From Mytilus galloprovincialis (taxonomy: Eukaryota; Mollusca; Bivalvia; Mytilida; Mytilidae): 64,000 nucleotides of DNA. The position numbers were made by a program, and so were the translations under genes. The stretch covers positions 30,948,218 through 31,012,217 of the forward strand of contig NC_134846.1 of NCBI RefSeq assembly GCF_965363235.1, written 5' to 3'. The notes below the pieces were generated by a model. That model worked only from the letters and a program-made list of their open reading frames with translations. It did not search any database and had not been told where the DNA came from. Numbering within the stretch: position 1 is the first letter of the stretch; each line of letters begins with the position of its first letter. This document shows positions 11,342 to 21,329 of this stretch, in pieces.

Positions 11342-11520
11342 CTTAGATGTTTTTGGCAAAACTTTTAGGAATGTTTGGTCCTAAATGCTCTTCAACTACG
11401 TACTTTATTTGGCCTTTAAAACATTTTTTAATTCGAGCGTCACTGATGAGTTTTTTGTAGACGAAACGCGCGTCTGGCGTAAATATAAAATTTTAATCCT
11501 GGTATCTATCTATGATGAGT
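11342..11520 (+). repeat. High-copy repeat containing 'gtcactgatgag ... gaaacgcgcgtctggcgta'
   Basis: The sequence runs from 'tttggtcctaaatgctcttc' through 'gcgtcactgatgagtttttt' and 'cgaaacgcgcgtctggcgta' to 'taatcctggtatcta'. I recognise this order from bivalve sequences in general. It often shows a spurious frame (here 11385-11585). The class is unknown to me; a SINE or LINE tail is plausible. Confidence 0.6.
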
Positions 11521-11644
11521 TTAATTCAATACTTGTGGAAAGGTCATATTACGTCCATATTTTAAAGAGTTACTTAGTAATTTAAATCCCAAAAGACAAT
11601 TAAAATTCGAGGGAAATTTGTTTTTATTTCGAACAAGTGATCTA

Positions 11645-12894
11645 TACGGAAGCACCACACATTTTTTTAAAATTTTGTTCCCCTATCTTTGCGTTAAAAT
11701 GCAAACCTTTGCGTTATAACGCAAACATTTGCGTTTAACGCAAACCTTTTCGATATAACGCAAACTTTTGCGATATGCGTTATAAGGCAATCATTTGTTT
11801 TATCTTATTTCTTATTTAAGATTCAAAGGAAACAGCAGTTATTAATGGAGGAGGCTGTATAAAATTATATTAAAATTTTTCACCTTTGTAGTCATTGCAA
11901 AGTCAAATGCTTGAATAATTAGAACATATGATTGACTAATAATGAGCAGAATAATATACGAAGATGTGGTATATGAGTGCCAATAAGAAAACTCTCCATC
12001 TAAGTCACTATTTGTAAAAGTAAACCATCATAGGCCAAAGTACGGTCTTCAACACGAGGCATTGACTCTCACCGAACAGCAAACTATAAAGGCCCCCAAA
12101 AACGATATCCATGTTACTACTAGTATATATATTTCAAAGAAAATTGAGTAAATTGAGGTTATACAGAAGAAAAAAAATCAACCCTGCTTATATAGCTATA
12201 ACCGAATATAAATATACTTCCAAAGTAAGTTTTCGTTTGAGAACTGTCTAAAGCTGATTAGATTCAAACAAGCCACCCTTTGGCAATAAATGTATAGAAT
12301 GAAGATGTTTTATTAATAAAATTATGTTCTCTCCATTCAAACTGCTACCCAAGCATTTTAAAAAGACTTCACTATATTGAAATGAAAATTCAATGACTTT
12401 CTATCAAAGAATCTCAAATCTATCATATTCTGAGATTTAAAAAAAACCGATTTCTTGCATTAAAATTAAAAAAAAATGTTTCCTTATTAAAATAATTCAT
12501 TTTAAAGCAGAAAGATAATTTTGTCTATTTGACTTTGAAGTTTCACAATTGTGTGACATTATTTTTGTATTATATTCTATTTAAATATGCCTATATACTA
12601 CACTATATCTATTTTCTTGTTAAATTATATTCTTTTCTGATGCACAAATCAGTCTCAATTTATTTATAATTGCACTTCAAGTATTCCATTATTCCTATTC
12701 ATATTTATTATAATGATTTGGCCTTGTATGTATGTTTCTTTTTTATCTACTAGTAAATCACAGCCGAAATGAATGACATTTATACAAAACTTAATGAATA
12801 ATTGAAATCAAGATAATTGCGTTATATCGCAAATGTTTTTATAACGCAAATATAGGGGAAAAAAACAAATGTGTGGCGCTAATACGCTTCCGTA
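11645..12894 (+). mobile_element. Foldback element with GCGTTATAACGC arrays, copy 1
   Basis: Flanked by a direct 6-bp repeat GATCTA (11639-11644 and 12895-12900). The right terminus is the complement of TACGGAAGCGTATTAGCGCC; the left terminus has lost about 11 bp (tacggaagcaccacac). Inside each end are degenerate ~20-bp units of the palindrome GCGTTATAACGC: about five on the left (11690-11790) and two on the right (12818-12853). The ~1 kb middle is non-coding and includes a SINE-like family B copy. The middle matches the reverse complement of 47750-48690, so this is a second copy of the same element. Confidence 0.85.
11955..12120 (+). repeat. SINE-like family B copy inside the foldback element
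   Basis: 'gaagatgtggtatatgagtgcc', 'ctctccatctaagtca', 'gtaaaccatcataggcc', 'caccgaacagcaaactataa'. The same insertion is in the other copy of the host element (48410-48540), so it predates the element's last round of copying. Confidence 0.75.
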
Positions 12895-13375
12895 GATCTA
12901 GAAATCTTAATGGGTGTTATTTCATTTGAAAAGCACTTTTAGCAAAACAATATTTGCAAATTATATAAAGTAGCAGAAATGGACTACTAATGCTTCTGAA
13001 ATTGAAACAACGGAATGATAACTCTTTTTATAAGTCTTCTTTATTTTTTGTTTGATTAGATCAAATACGAGAAAATTGTATTAAAACCTATTTATTTACA
13101 CGTTTGATAAAATTGATTCTATTATATGTCATTCATCTTAAGATCAATTCTACACCCCTTTAAATCAACATGTTATTCAGTTAAAATAGCGAATTTGAAA
13201 ACTTTACTAGTATTTAAACCGGAAATACTTAAATATCCCTCCAGTGCTTTTCAAATAGAATTACGCCCATTAAGATTTCTAGATCACTAGTTCGAAATAA
13301 AAGCAAAGATCCTACGAATTTTTAATGGACATTCGGAATTTAAATTCTTAAGTAACTCTTTAAAATATGGTTGTA

Positions 13376-13556
13376 CAGTGAAACCTGGATAAAACCGAAT
13401 CCTGTATAAACCGAAAACAAACCTGTATAAACCAAACATGTTCTTAAACATGATATCAATTGATATGCGTTGTGAATCTGATAAAACCGAACTTCAGCCA
13501 ATACCGAACAAAATTTTTAGTCCCGAAGAGGTTCAGTTTTAAAAGGTTTCACTGTA
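13376..13556. mobile_element. pogo/Tigger-type MITE
   Basis: Ends are CAGTGAAACCTGGATAAAAC on the left and AAAGGTTTCACTG on the right, flanked by TA on both sides. Internal words 'cctgtataaaccgaa' are typical of MITEs related to pogo-like transposons. The empty site can be read in the opposite arm of the host inverted repeat, near 11535-11550 on the minus strand, confirming both ends and the TA duplication. About 180 bp, no coding capacity. Confidence 0.8.
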
Positions 13557-13585
13557 TTATGACCTTTCCACAAGTATTGAACTTA

Positions 13586-14090
13586 CTTTTGATGTTATAG
13601 ATCAAGTGAAACAGACATAAATATATTTAAATTAGAATTCATCTACATATACAAAAATGTGCGATACTGCAGTCATGATTCATTACAGAATGAAGCTAAA
13701 ACAATTACAAAATGGTTTAATAGAAATGTACGCTGGTGTAAGTCTATTATTCACGAACTAAGAGGCGACATTGTTGCAACTGCAAGGATTTTAGAAAAGG
13801 AAGGCGTTCTCCCTCTAATGCTAAACATTATGTATATGTGTGGAATTTTTCTAATCCAACATGTGTATCCGCGCCATCAGCAATTTGAAGAGCTGTAAAC
13901 GGAAACAGATATACGCTTCTGCTTTAGGCGGATATAAAAAATGCAGTGTTATAAATTTATAAATCATCAAATTGGACCGTTAAACAATGGTTTAGATGAA
14001 TTCCAACAGAGCCTAAAAATAGAATTGCAGAGAGTTATATGTAGAAAAAGTAATCTTGAAGAAAAGTAAAAAACCTAACAATTTCCTTCA
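13586..14090 (+). pseudogene. Coding-like fragment of unknown family
   Basis: From 13586 the DNA matches the minus-strand coding fragment near 9690-9830 (DVIDQVK..., QNEAKTITK). It continues as KWFNRNVRWCKSIIHELRGD and IVATARILEKEGVLPLML, stops at about 13898, and after another stop resumes as GLDEFQQSLKIELQRVICRK up to about 14070. The regular spacing of charged and hydrophobic residues suggests a helical protein. It lies directly upstream, on the same strand, of the left arm of the palindrome, so it may be upstream exons of the gene duplicated there. Function unknown. Confidence 0.35.
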
Positions 14091-14239
14091 TCATTTTGAA
14101 TCAAAATGGCAAGGAATATAGTTGTCAAACGAACAGTTAACAAAAGTGGGGAAACAGAATTCCGAACCAAAAATTGGGCGGAATAAATCCCTAGTCTACT
14201 GGAAGCATGAGCAGTTCTTATACCCATCTCTTTACGACA

Positions 14240-14368
14240 ATAAGTTTGGGAAGGCCCGATTTAATGGGATAAGTTTGAGATTAGATTTATTAGATTTCCC
14301 CTGACCAATCCGGAAGGATCTGGATTCATGCACTCAAGACGATCTTCCCGGCAGAGAAAGCAACTGAG
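14240..14368 (+). pseudogene. Left-arm copy of coiled exon, degraded
   Basis: The exon ends at a donor site (gag|gttagt at 14368/14369). In the frame matching the right arm it reads ...WIHALKTIFPAEKATE, corresponding to the better preserved right-arm peptide, but upstream the frame is lost. It is followed by a 242-bp intron. Confidence 0.45.
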
Positions 14369-14610
14369 GTTAGTAATTAACTTGTTCAGCTTATAACTGT
14401 TCCCGTTAAATTGAAATTCTACTGTCCCTTTAATTGGTAAAGAACATTTCACTTTTTCGCTTTTTATGTTTTATGACTAATGTTTACCAATGGTTTTGTT
14501 TGTGAAATACATTATGTGTATGTTTATATCATTTGTCTCAAAATTATTGTTCAAAGTTTATATGACAATAAATATTTGAATTTGAATTGAATTGATTTTT
14601 TTTTTATTAG

Positions 14611-14730
14611 GAGTCTTCACCCAAGATACCTCAACAGGAAGCTTCCAGTAGAGCAATCAGTTATCAGCCGACACCATTGGCGTATCATAATCCAGCACCA
14701 CCTCAACCTCAAACAACTGCACACAAATAA
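14611..14730 (+). CDS. Left-arm short terminal exon, unknown protein
   Basis: The acceptor (a T-rich tract followed by attag, ending at 14610) leads into 39 codons and TAA. The peptide is Pro/Gln rich: ESSPKIPQQEASSRAISY, then PTPLAYHNPAPPQPQ. It joins in phase to the upstream exon ending ...KATE. No known domain. The right-arm copy (17137-17256) has the same exon with an internal TAG, so this is the more intact version. Confidence 0.5.
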   Translation, partial: ESSPKIPQQEASSRAISYQPTPLAYHNPAPPQPQTTAHK

Positions 14731-14776
14731 GCAGCAGCCTTCATACACCCCAACATATATTTATTTATACAACCCC

Positions 14777-15765
14777 CATTAGGTCCTCCAGCAGGAAGTC
14801 GTCAGTTATACCAGTTTCAAGAGGCTGTTCCTCTGAGAGATTATCCTCAGAAGAGGGGATTCCATTCGTCACAACTCGACCGATTCCGTACTTCATAGAA
14901 GGAGAGTAGCGGAGTCACCCGAGGATTGCCGATTGGAGGGGATTCGCTTCGTACATTGACTACAATACTGCACCTAGCAGTCAACAACGTGTTATCCCTG
15001 TAACAGAGACAGGAACAAACAAAAATGAGATATGAAAATATATCTCCCGTGTCATACTCTGAGGAAGCCGACAACTCCATTCCAGAAAATATTCTAGAAG
15101 AATTAATTCATTTTAACCAATTAAACTAAAATAAATACAACCTCCACCAAGTCCTCCAGCAGGAAGTCGTCAGTTATACCATTGTCACGAGACTGTTCCT
15201 CTGAGAGATTATCCTCAGAAGAGAGGATTTCATTCGTCACAACTCGGCCGATTCCGTACTTCATAGAAGGAGAGTAGCGGAGTCACCCGAGGATTGCCGA
15301 TTGGAGGGGATTCGCTTCGTACATTGACTACAATACTGCACCTAGCAGTCAGCAACGTGTTATCCCTGTAACAGAGACAGGAACAAACAAAAATGAGATA
15401 TGAAAATATATCTCCCGTGTCATACTCTGAGGAAGCCGATAACTCCATTCCAGAAAATATTCTGGAAGATTTAATTCATTTTAACCAATTTAACTAAAAT
15501 AAATACAACCTCCACCAAGTCCTCCAGCAGGAAGTCGTCAGTTATACCATTGTCACGAGGCTGTTCCTCTGAGGGATTAACCTCAAAAGAGAGGATTTGC
15601 TTCGTACACTGACTACAATACTGCACTAAACAGTCAACAAATTGTGATCCCTGTGACAGAGACAGGAACACAAAATGAGATAGAAGGCCGACCAATCCAT
15701 TCCAGAAAATATTCTGAAAAATTAAATTCATTTTAACCAATTAAACTAAAATAAATATCAATGCA
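14777..15765 (+). repeat. Three tandem 368-bp units with coding-like segments (left arm)
   Basis: Units begin at 14785, 15153 and 15521, each with 'cctccagcaggaagtcgtcag'. The third is shortened (internal deletion) and ends near 15765. On the plus strand each contains the peptides PPAGSRQLYQ, RDYPQKRGFHSSQ, then in another frame SQQRVIPVTETGT and finally EEADNSIPENILEELIHFN followed by a stop. Minus-strand frames of 72-89 codons over this region are shadows. The units look like duplicated copies of a terminal exon that has since decayed. Confidence 0.75.
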
Positions 15766-15934
15766 CCTTTTTGTTGACATAAAATATCAATGATAGTGTC
15801 TTGTTTATTTGAAAAACCGTAATTTGATTTATTTGAAATATCAAGGATCTTCTTCCTTTCTTAGAGATAGTTAACCTTCATCGTATTTGGTTTAACTTTC
15901 TGATTTGTTATATTCAATGCTCCTCAACTTTTTA

Positions 15935-16260
15935 CTTAACTTGATTTTGCTAGTATTTTGATTCAAGTGTCACTGAAGTGTCTTGTATATTCAAAATGGA
16001 CATTTGAGTATAGATTATATATATAACTTAACTTGATTTTGCTAGTATTTTGATTCAAGTGTCACTGAAGTGTCTTGTATATTCAAAATGGACATTTGAG
16101 TATAGATGATTTTGCTAGTATTTTGATTCAAGTGTCACTGAAGTGTCTTGTATATTCAAAATGGACATTTGAGTATAGATTATATATATAATCTATACTC
16201 AAATGTCCATTTTATATATAATCTATACTCAAATGTCCATTTTGAATATACAAGACACTT
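15935..16260. repeat. Palindrome centre with ~85-bp direct repeats
   Basis: The segment 'cttaacttgattttgctagt' to 'atttgagtatagat' occurs three times in direct orientation (15935, 16025, 16108), then once plus a partial copy in inverse orientation from about 16185. The turnaround contains 'attatatatataat', itself self-complementary. Confidence 0.8.
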
Positions 16261-16489
16261 CAGTGACACTTGAATCAAAATACTAGCAAAATCAAGTTAA
16301 GTAAAAAGTTGAGGAGCATTGAATATAACAAATCAGAAAGTTAAACCAAATACGATGAAGGTTAACTATCTCTAAGAAAGGAAGAAAATCCTTGATATTT
16401 CAAATAAATCAAATTACGGTTTTTCAAATAAACAAGACACTATCATTGATATTTTATGTCAACAAAAAGGTGCATTGATATTTATTTTA

Positions 16490-17085
16490 GTTTAATTGGT
16501 TAAAATGAATTTAATTTTCAGAATATTTTCTGGAATGGAGTGGTCGGCCTTCTATCTCATTTTGTGTTCCTGTCTCTGTCACAGGGATCACAATTTGTTG
16601 ACTGTTTAGTGCAGTATTGTAGTCAGTGTATGAAGCAAATCCTCTCTTTTGAGGTTAATCCCTCAGAGGAACAGCCTCGTGACAATGGTATAACTGACGA
16701 CTTCCTGCTGGAGGACTTGGTGGAGGTTGTATTTATTTTAGTTTAATTGGTTAAAATGAATTAATTCTTCTAGAATATTTTCTGGAATGGAGTTGTCGGC
16801 TTCCTCAGAGTATGACACGGGAGATATATTTTCATATCTCATTTTTGTTTGTTCCTGTCTCTGTTACAGGGATAACACGTTGCTGACTGCTAGGTGCAGT
16901 ATTGTAGTCAATGTACGAAGCGAATCCCCTCCAATCGGCAATCCTCGGGTGACTCCGCTACTCTCCTTCTATGAAGTACGGAATCGGCCGAGTTGTGACG
17001 AATGGAATCCCCTCTTCTGAGGTTAATCCCTCAGAGGAACAGCCTCGTGACACTTGTATAACTGACGACTTCCTGCTGGAGGATC
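16490..17085 (-). repeat. Two tandem 368-bp units (right arm)
   Basis: Mirror copies of the left-arm units: 'cctgctggagg' at 16704-16714 and 17072-17082, spaced 368. The inner one carries the same deletion as the left-arm third unit. Frames on the plus strand here (16540-16746 and 16787-17020) are shadows. Confidence 0.75.
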
Positions 17086-17136
17086 TAATGGGGGTTGTAT
17101 AAATAAATATATGTTGGGGTGTATGAAGGCTGCTGC

Positions 17137-17256
17137 TTATTTGTGTGCAGTTGTTTGAGGCTAAGGTGGTGCTGGATGATGATACGCCAATGGTGTCGCC
17201 TGATAACTGATTGCTCTACTGGAAGCTTCCTGTTGAGGTATCTTGGGTGAAGACTC
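17137..17256 (-). pseudogene. Right-arm short terminal exon, with nonsense codon
   Basis: Same length (120 bp) and acceptor position as the left-arm exon. It reads ESSPKIPQQEASSRAISY... but carries TAG after PAPP, so it ends early. Intron of 243 bp between this and the coiled exon at 17500. Confidence 0.5.
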
Positions 17257-17499
17257 CTAATTAATAAAAAAAATCAATTCAATTCAAATTCAAATATTTA
17301 TTGTCATATAAACTTTGAACAATAATTTTGAGACAAATGATATAAACATACACATAATACATTTTACAAACAGAACGATAGAGAAACATTAGTCATAAAA
17401 CTTTAAAAGTGAAAAAGTGAAATGTTCTTTACCAATTAAAGGGAAGTAGAATTTCAATTTAACGGTAAAAGTTATAAGCTGAACAAATTAATTACTAAC

Positions 17500-17610
17500 C
17501 TCAGCTGCTTCCTCTGCCTGGAGGACCGTCTTGAGTGAATCCAGATCATTCCAGATTGATAAGAGAAAATCTAATAGCTCTAATCACAAACATAATTATC
17601 GCATTAAATA
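17500..17610 (-). pseudogene. Right-arm coiled exon, better preserved
   Basis: On the minus strand it reads LLDFLLSIWNDLDSLKTVLQ then AEEAAE and meets a donor (gag|gttagt). The heptad-like hydrophobic spacing suggests an amphipathic helix. It splices in phase 0 to the short terminal exon at 17256. Presence of the intron shows the duplication happened at DNA level. Confidence 0.45.
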
Positions 17611-17740
17611 GGTCCTTCCCGAATTTATTGTCGTAAAGATCCAAGTATTAGAACTGCTCATGCTTCCTGTAGACTAGGGATTTATTCCGCCCAATTTTTG
17701 GTTCGGAATTCTGTTTCCCCAGTTTTGTTAACTGTACAAA

Positions 17741-17955
17741 AGAAGATGTGGTATGATTGCCAATGAGACAACCCTCCACAATAGACTAAAATGGCACAGA
17801 AATTAACAACTATAATAGGTTACGGTACGGCCTTCAACAATAAGCAAAGCCCATACCGCATAGTCAGCTATAAAAGGCTCCGAAATGACAACGTAAAACA
17901 ATTCAAACGAGAAAACTAACGGCCTAATTTATGTAAAAAGCCTGATACCGACTCT
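17741..17955 (+). repeat. SINE-like family A copy
   Basis: 'agaagatgtggtatgattgcc', 'gacacagaaattaacaact'-like, 'ggtacggccttcaacaata', 'catagtcagctataaaagg'. It begins immediately at the end of the palindrome's right arm, so it inserted there and hides any further arm sequence. Confidence 0.8.
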
Positions 17956-17959
17956 GAAA

Positions 17960-19330
17960 AGTATCCACCAGACTGTATATATTTTCTAGATACATAAAAC
18001 TGATGTTATTTTCTCTCTCCAATTTATAATATCTAAACACACAACTCGTTATTGGATTTTTCAAGTAAAATTTATCATCGAAACTGCAAAGTCCCTTTTT
18101 CACAACTGTGTCTATGAAAAGCTGTTGTTTTTACTCCGAATCAAATTCATCGAAATTTGTTAAGAGGCTTATAACTGAAAGAATGTTTCTTTTTAATGGA
18201 ATAATCTAGGCGGATGTATTAGAACTTGTTTTGGGAAAAAAGAATGACAACTCGGTCTTATTTTATAAGGTTTGGGCGTAAGTATAACAAAAATTGATTA
18301 CAAGATTTTAAAAATTTGAATATTTAAAATGAATAGCCGAGATTTAACCATCTATAAAGAAACTGTTTATCTCTTTATTTATCTCCCCTTTAGAGTTTTT
18401 AATTTTAAGGTGTAACATAAAGGAAAGTTTTTTTTTTATCTTTTTATAAGGGTTATAAGGGATAATCCCACCCAAGGAAAAGATTATTAATAAGGTTGAC
18501 AAAACAACTATTATATTAGACAATTTTACGTTTCAAACGAAACTAACGTACGTAAACGCAAGTGACTTATGCTTACAATTATACGGACTTATAAGACATA
18601 AATTATTTTGTGGTTGTCTCCCTTCGCCGGTTTCAGCATGTCAAATTTCAGTCGGATAATATCCTTTAAATTCTAAATAACATTCATGTACTAAGCAACG
18701 ACCGTTCGATATTAGGGGAGGGGGTCGTGCTGTGAATTTAAAAAGAAGATATTTCTGCCCATTAGATAATTTTGAAGAAAAAAAATTCCGAATCAATATC
18801 TCTCCCCCTTCCCCCGAAAAATTAAATGATCGATTAACAAAATCAGAAATGGCTGCAAAACATGTTGTTTGGAATATAGAAAAAATCACGCAGGCAAGCA
18901 ATGACAAAATAGGCTCAATCGTGATTTCTCCAAAAATGTTAGAAATAAAACAAATTTATCCATGTACCCTCTCCCCTAAAAACAAAAGGGTTGCTTCCTT
19001 ATCAAAAACATGGACATGCATTTAGCTGAACGAAAGTAAAATGTGTACAAAAGTAAGAATACAATACATTTACAGAAAAAAAGGTTTACCACAAAGTTTT
19101 TTTGGTATTCTTTGTTTTTGAAAGTCAATATTTTTTATCCGTCTTCCGTTTTCTCGGGACTGAGGGAATTATCGATCTCACTATACAAAATTGATAGGTC
19201 TGCTTCGAAATGTGCAGAAAGCTGTTCAACTATCTGACTACACCTCAAAAGATCAGGTCAAGTAAGATAAACGATACTGTAGTTCCATCGGGAAATCGGA
19301 GGAGTAAATCGGTTTAACTTAGGAAGTAAA
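17960..19330. other. No gene recognised
   Basis: Contains one copy of a repeat (18290-18395: 'aaatgaatagccgagattta', 'accatctataaagaaactg') also present at 23460-23560 (inverted) and 30590-30700. Short frames at 18641-19025 on both strands overlap each other and show no motif. Confidence 0.4.
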
Positions 19331-19344
19331 TCGGTTTATATATT

Positions 19345-19545
19345 ACAGTTCATAAGTTGACAATTTGAAAGTAACAGGCCGACAGGTTGACACTAGAAAG
19401 GTTGACAGGTTGACTCTAAAAAGGTCCACAATGTTGACAAGTGTTAAGGTCGACAAGTTGACAGGTCGACATGTTTAAAATTCGATAAATGGATAGGTCG
19501 ACAGGTTGACAAGTGTAAAGGTTAAACATCGTGTGAAGTTGAGTT
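19345..19545. repeat. Degenerate tandem array of GGT(T/C)GACA words
   Basis: 'aggttgacaggttgac', 'ggtcgacaagttgacaggtcgac' and similar words recur about ten times. Many units contain GTCGAC or its one-base variants. Confidence 0.75.
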
Positions 19546-19559
19546 ATGTGTTTGACTTG

Positions 19560-20350
19560 CAAAGGGAAGGGCTGGATTTATAAATGTTCCTGATGAAGAA
19601 CAAGATGTTCCTACGGTTGCAGAATAAAGTCAAGATTTGTTTAAATTTCGTGCTTAAAAGATAAAATTGTCAATATTTAAAAAACCTTTTTTGTCCATTT
19701 TTCAAATTACAGTCCTTGTGGTTAATTAAGTAAGGACGGGTCCTTTTCATATTTTTGTTATACCAACTCGTGTAGGTGAGTGAGACTTAAACAGACTCAA
19801 CTGATATACATAACAGCAAGGACTGTATAAACTGAAAAATCTAAACTTTTCAGTTCGATTTGGTCGTTTCAGTCTGATTATTAATAATTAGTGGCAAGTT
19901 TCACGTCGTCACTACGAAAACATTTATGTGCATCAAGTTTAATTTAGAATAAACAAGTTAAATAACTTAAACCTTTGTGTCATGATTATATGATTTGAAA
20001 CACAATAATTGTTAGATACATCGAGAAAAAATATATACTGAACATTAATGATATGTATTATCTATAAAAAAAATTATATGAATCAGAAAAGAAAATAAAC
20101 CAAAAACCTAAAAAAGTCAAAGGTCTGGGTCCTGGAATTCTGCGCATCAATTTCAGTTGAACAGAAGAAAGTCAAATATCGTATGTCATACTCGGTAGTT
20201 TGCCTGCATGCAGACCATCCAAGCTTACTATGTACAACAGATAAAAAATTACAAATAATTTACTCAGTGGCTGTACGAGGGGTGCGGGTCTGTGATTGGA
20301 TATTTTTTTTCTTCGGAAAATTCGAAAGATTACGGGAAGATTACAGAAAA
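19560..20350. other. No gene recognised
   Basis: AT-rich sequence with no motif or repeat partner found. Confidence 0.3.
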
Positions 20351-20362
20351 GGAGACAACAAC

Positions 20363-20870
20363 TGTTTTTTTTTTCCTTTTCATTTTGGAACCCCTCTTTT
20401 TGAAATTTCTGGATCCGCCCCTTTTACTTATCTACCGCCATAGAACCACGATTTTGCTATATATCAAAGTTTCTTGCAGTCTGTATGATCATGAAGCAGA
20501 TTTATGAAAAAGAAGATGTGGTATGATTGCAAATAAGACAACTCTCCACAAAAGACTCAAATGACACAGAAAATAACAACTATAGGTCACTGTACAGCCT
20601 TCAAAACTGAAACAACTGTTTTTTTTTTCCTTTTTATTTTTGAACCCCTCTTTTTGAAATTTCTGGATCCGCCCCTTTTACTTATCTACCGCCATAGAAC
20701 CACGATTTTGCTATATATCAAAGTTTCTTGTAGTCTGTATGATCATGAAGCAGATTTATGAAAAAGAAGATGTGGTATGATTGCAAATGAGACAACTCTG
20801 CACAAAAGACCCAAATGACACAGAAATTAACAACTATAGGTCACTGTACAGTCTTCAAAACTGAACAAAG
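20363..20870 (+). repeat. Tandem duplication, ~254-bp unit, including family A start
   Basis: The unit runs from the T-rich tract and 'ttctggatccgcccctttta' through 'gaccatgaagcagattta' and the first ~100 bp of family A. Landmarks recur 254-255 bp apart (20511 and 20765; 20588 and 20842). Few differences between units, so recent. Confidence 0.85.
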
Positions 20871-21325
20871 CCCATACCGCATAGTCAGCTATAAAAGGCC
20901 CCGAAATGAAAATGTAAAGCAATCCAAACGCGAAAACTTACGGTCTTATTTATATAATAAAAAATGAACGAAAAACAAATATGAAACACATAAACAAACG
21001 ACAACCACTGAATTACAGGCTCCTGGCTAAGAAAAGGCACCGTACGCGTACATACATACATAATGTGGCGGGGTTAAACAATTCAAGTTAGCGGGATCCC
21101 ACCCCTCCCCTAACCTGGGACAGTGGTATACATGTAACAGTACAACATAAGAACGAACTATAAAAATCACTTGAAAAAATATAAACTCATCAGATGGACA
21201 AAAATACAAGTGGATGTGGCCGGGTACTTGTACATCCCAACAACAAAAAGACACTAGGAACAGATCTAAGAGTAGTGACGGCTAGTTCAAGGCCACTAAC
21301 AACTAATAAAATAATCATGCATATA
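20765..21325 (+). repeat. SINE-like family A, long copy
   Basis: From 'gaagatgtggtatgattgc' through 'catagtcagctataaaagg', the core 'aggctcctggctaag' and 'atgtggcggggttaaac' (about 21020-21085), 'cctaacctgggacagtgg', 'aagaacgaactataaaaatc' and on to 'gacactaggaacagatct'. It is the most complete 3' side seen in the window. Confidence 0.8.
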
Positions 21326-21329
21326 AGAC

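Larger units (their letters stand above)
11510..13595. repeat. Old inverted repeat split by two later insertions
   Basis: Left arm: 11510-11644 plus 12895-12950. Right arm: 13235-13375 plus 13557-13595. Outside the insertions the arms are complementary: 'caatacttgtggaaaggtca' pairs with 'tgacctttccacaagtattg', 'aagagttactt' with 'aagtaactctt', and 'ctagaaatcttaatggg' with 'cccattaagatttctag'. The loop (12950-13235) is AT-rich. Each arm shows what the other arm's empty site looks like. Confidence 0.8.
14120..17740. repeat. ~3.6 kb imperfect palindrome (head-to-head duplication)
   Basis: The left arm (14128 to about 16185) and right arm (about 16185-17738) are reverse complements. Order in the left arm: coiled exon, 242-bp intron, short exon, three copies of a 368-bp unit, ~200 bp AT-rich spacer, ~85-bp repeats. 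The right arm has the mirror order with two copies of the unit. The positions show that the arms differ by exactly one 368-bp unit. Outer parts of the arms are clearly diverged, inner parts nearly identical. A SINE-like family A copy begins at the right edge (17741). Confidence 0.9.

Noticed and set aside
14847..17020. Near-identical frames starting MELSASSEYDTG (14847, 15230, 16787) and frames with QGSQFVDCLVQYC
   Set aside because: These are the antisense strand of the 368-bp units whose other strand splices and carries peptides continuous with the exons; the repetition reflects the tandem array.
14120..17740. Palindrome as a foldback long-read artefact
   Set aside because: An artefact would give identical arms. 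Here outer exons are clearly diverged and unit number differs by one.
18641..19025. Two overlapping frames of 88 and 97 codons
   Set aside because: They lie on opposite strands of the same DNA and neither contains a recognisable domain or splice context.
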